Source of the DNA: an uncultured Pseudomonadota bacterium
GTDB taxonomy: Bacteria > Myxococcota_A > UBA796 > UBA9615
Reading direction: 5' to 3'
Length of the DNA: 5,174 nucleotides
Assembly (NCBI GenBank): GCA_937907595.1
Contig: CALCXL010000098.1
Span: 1-5,174, forward strand
Positions 1-5,174 of the stretch are shown one piece after another (within the stretch, counting starts at the first letter, position 1; each line of letters opens with the position of its first letter). The notes beneath the pieces are model-generated. The model made no database searches. It was not told where the DNA came from and saw only the letters and a program-made list of their open reading frames with translations. Position numbers and translations under genes: made by a program.

Positions 1-2
1 CT

Positions 3-32
3 CGACCGCCTGGCCCCCACGGGCCTCGGTCG
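3..32 (-). terminator. GC-rich hairpin downstream of the two-gene minus-strand unit, possible terminator
   Basis: The outer arms CGACCG (3-8) and CGGTCG (27-32) are perfectly complementary. An inner stem GGCCC (12-16)/GGGCC (21-25) closes a four-base loop, with a small asymmetric internal loop (9-11 against 26) between the stems. For transcription on the minus strand the hairpin begins about 18 bases after the TAG stop of the small gene, where an intrinsic terminator would sit. Only two bases lie beyond it in the window, so a U-tract cannot be checked. It could also be a symmetrical protein-binding site or a bidirectional terminator shared with a gene to the left. Confidence 0.4.
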
Positions 33-50
33 CAAATACGCCGCACGCTG

Positions 51-332
51 CTAGAACTCCGGCAGCGGGACCTCGCAGAACGCGTCCACCTCGGTCGGGC
101 GGAGCAGGCCGCCGACGTTGATCCCGTCGCGACGCAGGATCTCCTTGAGCTCGTCCTTGAAGACCGTGCGGTGGAAGTCTCGGACGTGGGCGAGGCGGGG
201 GAGGGCGGCGCAGACCGCGGTCATGCCGACGGCGACGGCGGAGTGGTAGCCGACGAACACCCCGAGCCCGGCCAGGTAGCGGGGCACGGTGATCGGCTTG
301 CCGGCGTTCTTGCCACCGCAGCAGCGGGCCAT
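51..332 (-). CDS. Small Cys-Cys protein with one predicted membrane helix, coupled to the PP-loop gene
   Basis: A 93-residue protein of a family I do not recognise. It starts with MARCCGGKNAGKP, placing adjacent cysteines at residues 4-5 in a Gly/Lys-rich context. A hydrophobic stretch follows at about residues 20-45 (LAGLGVFVGYHSAVAVGM and beyond), long enough for one membrane helix, and contains a third Cys (41). The C-terminal half is charged and helical in character (RDFHRTVFKDELKEILRRDG), with Cys86 near the end. The start is fixed by context: its ATG overlaps the TGA of the upstream PP-loop gene by one base (TGATG), the classic arrangement for translational re-initiation, so the two proteins are very probably made together. 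The Cys-Cys-Gly-Gly head could carry sulfur, bind metal, be lipid-modified, or be only structural; this is inference. Confident that it is a gene, not confident of its function. Confidence 0.8.
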   Translation of the reverse strand: MARCCGGKNAGKPITVPRYLAGLGVFVGYHSAVAVGMTAVCAALPRLAHVRDFHRTVFKDELKEILRRDGINVGGLLRPTEVDAFCEVPLPEF

Positions 333-1255
333 CAGCGCTCCCCTCCGTCGGCGGTCGCCTGCTCGAGCTGTTGCCGCCGATCGGCGAGCAGCGCGCCCAG
401 GTCAATCCCGCGATCCGCCAAACATGCGCCCATGATGCGCCGGCAGATCTCCTCCTTCTCCTCGATGAAGGCGGAGACCTGCTGCTCGTCGTGGTTCACC
501 GGCTTGTTCATCAACAGGTACGGCAAGTAGTACAGCTCGCCCGCGACGCAGGTCGGCTGGATGCACAGGTGGCGGTCCATGACCTGCACTCCCATGCGGA
601 TGTCGAGTTCCTTGATCAGCTCCCGCGACTCGGCCCGGCGGATCTCGTAGACCGGCGTGCCGAAGTCGACCGTGTGGTCTTCGTAGAAGAACCGGATGAG
701 CGACAGCGACAGCAGGCTCTGCTCGACCATCTCCGACGTGTCGCTGTTGCTGCCGTCGGTCGCGCGGGCGAGCCCGTGCTCCAGGCAGAACAGGACGGTC
801 CGCATGTGCATGGCCATCTTGCAGCCCATGAACCAGATGAAGCCGCTGCGGTAGCGCTTGTAGTCGTCGAGCACGGAGTGGACCACGACGTCGTCGAAGT
901 AGCCCTTGGTCGTGATCAGCGAGAACGTGAAGCGATCGCCCAGGCGCCGGTTGAGCTCGTCCACGCGCATCTGGCTGCGGTGGTGGTACCAGTGCCCGTA
1001 GCCGTTGCGGTACGTGACGAGGTGCACCTTGTCGTAGTGCTCGGCGAGCATCACCGCCGAGGCCGTGCTGTCCACGCCGCCGCTGAACATCAGCGCGATC
1101 TCGTTGTTCTTGACGCGGGGGAACCGACCGGGCCCCAGCGCCGGGTCCGGGGCGTCGGCGTTGAGCAGATCGGAGCCCGGGCGGATCGGCTCGAGGCGCG
1201 GCCCCGGGAGCAGGCTGTTCAGCACCGGGAGGCGCGATCGGAGGCGTCCTACCAT
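332..1255 (-). CDS. PP-loop ATP-pyrophosphatase superfamily protein (QueC/LarE/ThiI-like fold)
   Basis: 307 residues. The signature SGGVDS lies at residues 58-63, after the hydrophobic strand EIALMF. This is the pyrophosphate-binding loop of the adenine-nucleotide alpha-hydrolase fold, whose members adenylate a substrate before adding sulfur or nitrogen. Supporting segments are ATDGSNSD (165-172), matching the second nucleotide/substrate loop, and GTPVYEIRRAESRELIKELDI (199-219), resembling the conserved P-[LV]-x-x-[LI]-x-K-x-E-[VL] helix of QueC, ThiI and LarE relatives. Cysteines at 145 (FMGCK), 157, 231 and 236 (C-IQPT-C) could bind metal or carry sulfur. Residues 1-50 form an Arg/Pro-rich extension ahead of the fold, longer than usual. 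The ATG at 1255 has no clear Shine-Dalgarno, and no better start lies before the PP-loop. The gene is coupled by TGATG to the small gene at 51-332. The substrate is unknown: it is not a clean match to QueC, TtcA, MnmA or GuaA. Confidence 0.85.
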   Translation of the reverse strand: MVGRLRSRLPVLNSLLPGPRLEPIRPGSDLLNADAPDPALGPGRFPRVKNNEIALMFSGGVDSTASAVMLAEHYDKVHLVTYRNGYGHWYHHRSQMRVDELNRRLGDRFTFSLITTKGYFDDVVVHSVLDDYKRYRSGFIWFMGCKMAMHMRTVLFCLEHGLARATDGSNSDTSEMVEQSLLSLSLIRFFYEDHTVDFGTPVYEIRRAESRELIKELDIRMGVQVMDRHLCIQPTCVAGELYYLPYLLMNKPVNHDEQQVSAFIEEKEEICRRIMGACLADRGIDLGALLADRRQQLEQATADGGER

Positions 1256-1272
1256 GCATCACAAGTAGCACA

Positions 1273-1292
1273 CGGAGGCACCCGGAGGCACC
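1273..1292. repeat. Perfect tandem 10-bp direct repeat (CGGAGGCACC x2) upstream of the PP-loop gene
   Basis: CGGAGGCACC occurs twice back to back, 18 bases upstream of the PP-loop ATG on the opposite strand. The one-turn spacing puts both copies on the same helix face, as expected for paired operator half-sites, but a replication-slippage duplication is equally possible. It lies in the 129-base gap that should carry the promoter of the minus-strand unit. No convincing -35/-10 pair is visible there. Confidence 0.4.
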
Positions 1293-1302
1293 CGCGCAAC
1301 CG

Positions 1303-1392
1303 CACGGGCAGTCTTCCGCCGCGCGCCTCCTCCGCCGGCTGTTCCGCTTCTGGCTGCTGAACCTGTCGTTCGTCGTGCTCGCGGTCACCGGC
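1303..1392 (+). pseudogene. Possible plus-strand remnant of a membrane-protein gene (startless hydrophobic segment)
   Basis: In the frame beginning at 1303 the translation contains LLRRLFRFWLLNLSFVVLAV, a basic lead followed by a hydrophobic helix of the sort found in signal anchors. All 26 codons from 1315 to 1392 end in G or C and the second positions are T-rich, as in genuine membrane segments. No ATG, GTG or TTG lies upstream in this frame nearby; the first is an internal GTG at 1375. After about 1392 the coding-like signal disappears. The segment lies almost entirely outside the neighbouring TPR pseudogene, which ends at 1385. It may be a truncated gene whose ends were lost in rearrangement, or coincidence in GC-rich DNA. 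Confidence 0.25.
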
Positions 1393-2645
1393 TGTGGACC
1401 CACAGTTCGCTGCGCACCCCCCGGAGCGTCGGCAGGCCAAGCACCGGGGCGATGTCGTTGCCCTTCATGCCCAGGAAGCCGGCGACCTCCTCCAGTGAGC
1501 CGAGCAACAGGTCCCGCAGGGCTGGCCGGTCCGGGGCCCCCGACGGTGCCCGTGATCGCGGGGGTGCGCACCCGCTCGTACTGCTTTTGCCAGCCGACCG
1601 AGGCCGAGCAGGTCGTCCGGCTCCCGCAGGGTCAGCCGGCTCAACGCCTCGACTGCCCGCCCGTGCTCATCGCGGTTGCTGCGCGCCCCGCCGTGGGCGA
1701 GGTCTGCGCTGCGGGCGAGCGGGCGGGCTCGCGCCGGGGTCGCCCGAGGTCGCCGCGTCCGCCGCCGCGACGCCGGCCTCGAAGTCCTGCCGCACGATCG
1801 CGAGGTGGGCGCGGACCACCGCAACCTCCCCCGGGGTCACCCCCACCGGTGGTGCGGCGAGCAGGGCGTCGACCCGCTCGTAGGACCGCTTCTGCCGGAG
1901 CAGCAGCGCCCGCAGGCTCCAGCGCTCGGCGTCGTCTCCGGCCGTGTCGGCCCAGGCGGGGAGGCGCTCGGTCCGGCCGGTGATGAAGGCGTCGACGGCG
2001 GCGGCGTGGTCCAGCTGCGACGCGCTTGCGGCGGGCTCCGAGAGGGTGCCGTACAGCGCCCCGAAGCCCTGGCGGGCGCAGCCGCGGTGGGTTCCGTCGC
2101 AGGGGTGCGTGCCGTCCCATTCGCCGCCGCCAGCGCGGAACAGGTCGCCGGCGGCGGCGCTGTCTCCGCTCTGGAGCTCGACCCGAGCGAGCAGGGTGCG
2201 CGCCTCCTTGATGATGAAGACGTTGTTGCGCGCCTGGCCCATCTGCGCCGCGCGCACGGCCAGCTCCTCCGCCTCGGGGTAGCGGCCGGCGCCGGCGCGC
2301 AGCCGGGCGACCTCGAGGTTGGCCTCGCCGTCGGTGGCGTCGAGCCTCGCGCCCGCTCCTAGAGCGCGTCGGCGCGGTCGTCCCCGGCGAGGCGGCGGGC
2401 TTGGGCGCGGAACCCGATCAGGGCGCGGCGGCCCAGGGGGGTGTCGGCGGCCTGGGGAGACGTCAGGACGGCGTCGACCCGCTCGAGGCAGACGTCGACG
2501 GCGGGGGGCGGCTCGTCGTCTCACCCGAGGCAGGCGTCGCCGAGCCCGGCGGCCTGGGCCGGAGGGACGATCGCGGCGAGCAGCGCGGCGGAGACGACGT
2601 AGGCAGCTCGCGCGAGCTGGGTGAGGCTGCCCGCGCCCGGATCAT
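1385..2645 (-). pseudogene. Degraded gene for a secreted TPR-like repeat protein
   Basis: A full-length protein can be followed only by switching frames. At the upstream end is a signal peptide (LTQLARAAYVVSAALLAAIV, then PPAQAAG with an AQA-A cleavage site near 2560), then GDACLG. A TGA (2523-2521) interrupts the frame, which continues DDEPPPAVDVCLERVDAVL as far as a TAG at 2361-2359, where a missing base shifts it. The longest sound stretch (about 2359-1735) has helix-pair sequence typical of TPR proteins: NLEVARLRAGAGRYPEAEEL, ARTLLARVELQSGDSAAAGD, AHLAIVRQDFEAGVAAADAA. Extra bases near 1730-1740, in the AAAA run at 1585-1588 and near 1531-1540 shift the frame again, before a natural-looking end GLPTLRGVRSELWVHSR and TGA at 1387-1385. 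The ATG at 2645 is out of frame with the signal peptide, so the start is lost or also shifted. Flanking genes have no such lesions, which favours real decay over sequencing error, though several shifts sit in homopolymers. An intact version would act outside the cytoplasm, probably as a protein-interaction scaffold. Confidence 0.75.
1392..1405. repeat. Short palindrome CTGTGGACCCACAG
   Basis: A perfect 6-base inverted repeat (CTGTGG / CCACAG) around a two-base centre. It covers the last codons of the TPR pseudogene on the minus strand and lies beside the point where the plus-strand coding-like segment ends. It could be a small operator or a rearrangement scar; it is short enough to be chance. 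Confidence 0.25.
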
Positions 2646-2764
2646 GGCACGACGGGCTGCCCTGGTTCCGCCTTGCTCCGCGACCTGACCTTCCACCTGG
2701 GTGAGCGCGGCCGTGGGGGCGTCTGCCTTGCCGCACGCGTCATCGCGGACGACACTGGGCGCCC

Positions 2765-3616
2765 TTGCTGCGCATCACCCTCATCCGCGCGTCGACGCTG
2801 CTGTTGGAGTTCGATGGGATCCGGGTCCTGACGGATCCCTGGTTCAACCGGAACCTGGCCGGCTGGCCGGCCCTGCGGCGGGCGGGGGTGCCCATCGACG
2901 CGTTGCCTGCGGTCGATCTGGTCGCCGTCAGCCACTTCCACCCCGACCACTGGAGCGACCACTGCGCACGGCACCTGCTGCGCAACAACCCCGCCGTCCC
3001 CTTCGTGGGGCCAGCGGGGTCGAGCGAGCGCTTTGTGCGAGCCGGGGTGGCCGGGAGCGAGATGCCCGCCGGCGCCCAGCGGCGAATAGGGGAGCTGTTG
3101 GTGCGCTCCGTGGAATGCTCCCACGCGCAAAGGGGCCCTCGGCAGGTCAACTACCTGTTCGAGTATCGGGGCGTGTCCGTCTACTTCGGCGGCGACGCGA
3201 CGTGGTCCGGCAGCTTCGCCGCGGTCGGTCGCGAGCACCCCGTCGACATCGCGTTGCTGCCGGTCAGCGGTACCCGAGTCTGCGGCTGCAAGGTGGTGAT
3301 GAGCCCCGGCGACGCGGTGCGGGCGGCGACGGCGCTGGGCGCGCGCTTCTCGATCCCCATCCACGAAGGCGGCGAGTGGCTGCCCCTCCCGCCCATCGTT
3401 AGCACCCCCGGCCGCGCTACACACTTCGCGAAGTTGAGCCGCCAGGACGAACAGGCCGCGCCGGCGGTGCTGGTGCGTCGAGGCCACCGCGCCACGTTCG
3501 AAGGCCAGGGCGAGGGGCTGGAGGTCAGCGCGCTTGTGCGGGCGCCTTGGGCGGTGGAGTCGCGCAGGGCCGTGTTGGCGCGGGCGGTCAGGCGTCTTCG
3601 AACAGCGCCTGCTTGA
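2765..3616 (+). CDS. Metallo-beta-lactamase-fold hydrolase (UlaG/NAPE-PLD-like, Lactamase_B_2/3 type)
   Basis: 283 residues, complete. It opens with the strands ITLIRASTLLLEFDGIRVLT followed by DPWF, characteristic of the UlaG/UPF0173/NAPE-PLD branch of the MBL superfamily, where a conserved 'I.GT' and 'TDPWF' replace a leader. The metal-binding motif HxHxDH is intact as HFHPDH (57-62). Other likely ligands are His120 (ECSHAQ), Asp144 (FGGDATWSG) and His200 (IPIHEGGEW), so a two-metal site looks complete. Members hydrolyse ester, phosphodiester, lactone or amide bonds; the substrate cannot be read from sequence. No signal peptide, so cytoplasmic. The TTG start is the only usual start codon downstream of an in-frame TGA at 2702-2704 that leaves the first strand whole; no strong Shine-Dalgarno precedes it. 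The gene is divergent from the TPR pseudogene, about 120 bases away, and its stop lies inside an inverted repeat (3607-3667). Confidence 0.9.
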   Translation: MLRITLIRASTLLLEFDGIRVLTDPWFNRNLAGWPALRRAGVPIDALPAVDLVAVSHFHPDHWSDHCARHLLRNNPAVPFVGPAGSSERFVRAGVAGSEMPAGAQRRIGELLVRSVECSHAQRGPRQVNYLFEYRGVSVYFGGDATWSGSFAAVGREHPVDIALLPVSGTRVCGCKVVMSPGDAVRAATALGARFSIPIHEGGEWLPLPPIVSTPGRATHFAKLSRQDEQAAPAVLVRRGHRATFEGQGEGLEVSALVRAPWAVESRRAVLARAVRRLRTAPA

Positions 3617-3667
3617 TCTCTGTCCTGTGCCTTCAGGGTGCAAATTCGCCTGCAAGATCAGGCAGGT
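3607..3667 (+). repeat. Imperfect inverted repeat across the MBL stop codon; possible terminator or IS end
   Basis: GCCTGCTTGATCT (3607-3619) and AGATCAGGCAGGT (3655-3667) are complementary at 11 of 13 positions, and one of the two mismatches is a G-T wobble in RNA. They enclose a 35-base loop. A smaller perfect hairpin, GCCTG (3648-3652)/CAGGC (3659-3663), uses part of the right arm and would compete with it. No T-run follows, so a standard intrinsic terminator is not shown. Because an IS transposase fragment starts 55 bases downstream, part of this could be an IS end. Confidence 0.4.
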
Positions 3668-3721
3668 GCGGCACTCCTGCTCGCTTGAGATCCCGGCCGG
3701 AGGCCGCGAAGATCCGCGGCA

Positions 3722-3892
3722 ATGCTCACGATCCCCCGGTTCCTCGTCGCGCTCGTCGCAGTCATCGTCCGGATCGTCCGGGGGCTGGCCCGGTCTCGAG
3801 CAGACCTCGTCCTGGAGAACCTCGCCCTCCGCCAGCAGGTGGCTGCGTTGATGCGCGAGCGGCCGCGGCCCCACGTCGATGACGCGGATCGA
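3722..3892 (+). pseudogene. Truncated IS transposase (integrase-core family), N-terminal fragment only
   Basis: From ATG 3722 the translation MLTIPRFLVALVAVIVRIVR continues to ENLALRQQVAALMRERPRP (about residues 33-51) and HVDDADR. This block is the well-known N-terminus of IS-borne integrase-core (DDE) transposases, which normally continue with 'FWV.L...W..W...L' and a catalytic domain. Here the similarity stops after residue 57 and the next residues (PVQEASEPFAWCGEAG) no longer fit the family. The helix-turn-helix continuation and all DDE residues are missing, so this is an inactive fragment. The expected full length would be several hundred residues. The reading frame stays open beyond the break and runs into the repeat protein. 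No other part of the IS and no target-site duplication is visible. Confidence 0.75.
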
Positions 3893-4021
3893 CCCGTGCA
3901 GGAAGCCTCCGAGCCGTTCGCCTGGTGCGGAGAAGCCGGACGGATGGGTACGGAGGATGGAGAGGGGACGGGCGCCGCCGGGGGCGGTGTAGACTCGCGG
4001 GCCGGAGGACGGAGGATCGTG
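3893..4021 (+). promoter_or_regulatory. Region between the IS fragment and the repeat-protein gene; tentative -10 box and ribosome-binding site
   Basis: The clearest element is a ribosome-binding site: GGAGGA at 4011-4016, five bases before the ATG at 4022, with a second GGAGGA at 4004-4009. A possible -10 box TAGACT (3990-3995, four of six bases of TATAAT) would place the transcript start at about 4002. No good -35 hexamer is found at normal spacing (only a GAC core near 3968), so the promoter is speculative. Nothing else coding is supported here, although the frame inherited from the transposase fragment has no stop. Confidence 0.45.
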
Positions 4022-5174
4022 ATGCCGAGCGCAGGCGGAGAGCCTCGCCCCGATCGACGGGTCGCTGCGGCGGCCCTGGTCGGCGGCCTCGTCGGGCTGG
4101 TCTTGGGCCTGCTGCTCGGCCTTGGGATCCGCCGGCCCGTGGAGTCTCCCGGCCCCTTTACCTTCGAGGCGACGCGCATCGAATCGCTCGCCGACGCCAC
4201 GCGGCTGTGTGCGGGCGCCTCGGTTCGGCTGGGCGATCTCGTGATCGCGTCGACGGAGCCGAACCTTGCCGAGGCGTTGCGCTGTGTGTCCGAGGTCGCG
4301 GGCGGCCTGCGGGTCGAGCAGTCCCCCCCGGACTTCTCGATGGCCTCGCTGAAGCGGGTGCGCAACGCCGTGGAGGTGGTGGGGGTGCATGACCTCGATC
4401 GCCTCTCCTTCCCTTCGCTCCTGGCGATCGGGGGGCAGCTCGTCATCAACGACAACGCCCGGCTGCGCGCGCTCGACCTTCCCGCCCTGGCCGAGATCGC
4501 GGGCGGCTTCCAGCTCCGCAGCAACCCCGAGCTCGGCTCCGTCGACCTCCGGCGACTCGGCCGCATCGGCGGCCCCACCGAGATCCACCCCAACGAGAAA
4601 CTCACGACGCTGAAACTGGACCACCTGGGCGAGGTCGCCGGCTCCCTCGGCATCGAAGGGACCGGCATCGGTCCCACGCTGTCCCTGCCCTCCCTCACCC
4701 ACGTGGCGGGCGGCCTCTGGATCGACTCCAACCCCGCCATGGCGAGGCTCGAGCTGCCGGTGCTTCACAGCGTCGACGAGTACCTCGACCTGGAGGCGAA
4801 CGGATCCCTGGTGGAGATCGACCTGCCCGCCCTGGAGGAGGCCGGCGGCAACCTCGAGATCCGCGACAGCGAGTCCCTGCGGCGGGTGGTCGCGCCGAAG
4901 CTGCGGCGCCTGGAGGGGCCCCTGGTGGTGAGGGACAACGCCGTGCTCGAGGCCGTGATGTTCAGCGCCTTGGCGGAGCTGAACATCGGCGCCATCGTGC
5001 GCCACAACCCGGCCTTGACCGGGGTTCACCTCCCCCCGAATCTGCGGCTCGGCGGCCCGCTCTGCGTCTCCCACAACGCCAGGCTCGACGCGGCCACGCT
5101 CGCCAGCCTGAGCGGCGCTGAGCCCCAGGCCTCCGGCGCGACGTGCGCCGGTCTCGAGCGCCGAGAGGGGAACT
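4022..5174 (+). CDS. Signal-anchored receptor-L-domain-like leucine-rich repeat protein, 3' end beyond the window
   Basis: An open frame of 384 codons that reaches the right edge without a stop. The ATG at 4022 has GGAGGA five bases upstream; a GTG at 4019 is too close to it. Residues 1-13 are polar and basic (PRPDRR). Residues 14-36 are a Gly/Leu/Val-rich helix (LVGGLVGLVLGLLLGLGI) followed by RRPVE, with no clear signal-peptidase site and no lipobox, so a membrane anchor with the bulk outside is likely. From about residue 90 there are roughly nine units of about 23 residues with the pattern L..V.GGL.I..N..L..L.LP.L, for example LPSLTHVAGGLWIDSNPAMA. This resembles receptor L-domain and SPS2/Ecm33-like beta-helical repeats. 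Cysteine pairs (about 63/88 and 348/375) flank the array and may form disulfide caps. Probably an envelope adhesion or recognition protein; the ligand is unknown. Confidence 0.8.
   Translation, partial: MPSAGGEPRPDRRVAAAALVGGLVGLVLGLLLGLGIRRPVESPGPFTFEATRIESLADATRLCAGASVRLGDLVIASTEPNLAEALRCVSEVAGGLRVEQSPPDFSMASLKRVRNAVEVVGVHDLDRLSFPSLLAIGGQLVINDNARLRALDLPALAEIAGGFQLRSNPELGSVDLRRLGRIGGPTEIHPNEKLTTLKLDHLGEVAGSLGIEGTGIGPTLSLPSLTHVAGGLWIDSNPAMARLELPVLHSVDEYLDLEANGSLVEIDLPALEEAGGNLEIRDSESLRRVVAPKLRRLEGPLVVRDNAVLEAVMFSALAELNIGAIVRHNPALTGVHLPPNLRLGGPLCVSHNARLDAATLASLSGAEPQASGATCAGLERREGN

Noticed and set aside
1256..1300. Possible promoter for the PP-loop gene (TTGCGC with TACTTG)
   Set aside because: The spacing between the two elements is 26 bases and the -10 candidate is poor, so no promoter was called.
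371..1360. Plus-strand open frame of 329 codons opposite the PP-loop gene
   Set aside because: It is a low-complexity Val/Asp/Arg/His translation with no motif, while the opposite strand carries a clear PP-loop protein.
402..1571. Minus-strand open frame of 389 codons overlapping the PP-loop gene in another frame
   Set aside because: Arg/Pro/Ala-rich shadow. Its first part borrows out-of-frame sequence from the TPR pseudogene tail and the rest overlaps the real PP-loop coding frame.
1676..2362. Plus-strand open frames across the TPR pseudogene
   Set aside because: The minus strand shows TPR-like helix pairs and a signal peptide; the plus-strand translations are Gly/Ala/Arg-rich without motifs.
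2728..2756. Possible promoter for the MBL gene: TTGCCG, 17 bases, GACACT
   Set aside because: The -10 matches only three of six consensus bases, and it would imply an almost leaderless transcript. Too weak to annotate.
3893..4010. Minus-strand translation containing a Ser/Gly/Pro-rich segment (THPSGFSAPGE) opposite the linker
   Set aside because: It has no start, no recognisable domain, and is part of the long antisense shadow frame.
2642..5074. Very long minus-strand open frame of about 810 codons
   Set aside because: It lies antisense to the MBL gene, the IS fragment and the repeat protein, all of which have recognisable motifs. Its translation is biased to Arg, Gln, His and Asp with no fold-like pattern, as expected for an antisense shadow in GC-rich DNA.
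1..5174. CRISPR arrays, tRNA or rRNA genes
   Set aside because: No regularly spaced repeats, tRNA T-loop motif (GGTTCRANNCC) with a cloverleaf, or rRNA-like sequence was found by eye on either strand.

Overview
The window is very GC-rich, with G or C in almost every third codon position of the intact genes. It encodes a PP-loop ATPase, a secreted tetratricopeptide (TPR)-type protein, a metallo-beta-lactamase-fold hydrolase and a membrane-anchored protein with receptor-L-domain-like leucine-rich repeats. This mix would fit a large-genome, high-GC bacterium such as a Myxococcota (Nannocystis/Polyangia-like) member. That assignment rests on protein style only and is an inference; nothing in the window fixes the taxon.

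Layout, left to right. Positions 1255-51 (minus strand) hold a tight two-gene unit: a PP-loop ATP-pyrophosphatase-family protein, translationally coupled through a TGATG overlap to a 93-residue cysteine-bearing, probably membrane-associated small protein. A GC-rich hairpin follows at 3-32. Positions 2645-1385 (minus) hold the wreck of a signal-peptide-bearing TPR-like protein, with one in-frame nonsense codon and at least four frameshifts. Just beyond its stop, on the plus strand at about 1303-1392, lies a startless hydrophobic stretch with coding-like codon use, possibly a remnant of another gene. Positions 2765-3616 (plus) hold an intact MBL-fold hydrolase with a TTG start. Its stop codon lies inside an imperfect inverted repeat (3607-3667). 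Positions 3722-3892 (plus) hold only the first 57 codons of an IS-type integrase-core transposase. Positions 4022 to the right edge (plus) hold a signal-anchored repeat protein that is cut by the window end.

How it fits together. The PP-loop protein and its small partner are the only genes with clear evidence of joint expression. They are the best candidate for an undescribed functional pair, probably ATP-dependent adenylation or thiolation chemistry assisted by a small Cys-Cys protein. The centre and right of the window look like a rearranged region: a multi-lesion pseudogene, a possible gene remnant and an IS fragment lie between intact genes. The transposase fragment, the linker and the repeat protein share one uninterrupted reading frame (3722-5174), so either the IS debris happens to lie in frame upstream of the real start at 4022, or a fusion protein is made. 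I see no CRISPR array, rRNA or tRNA.
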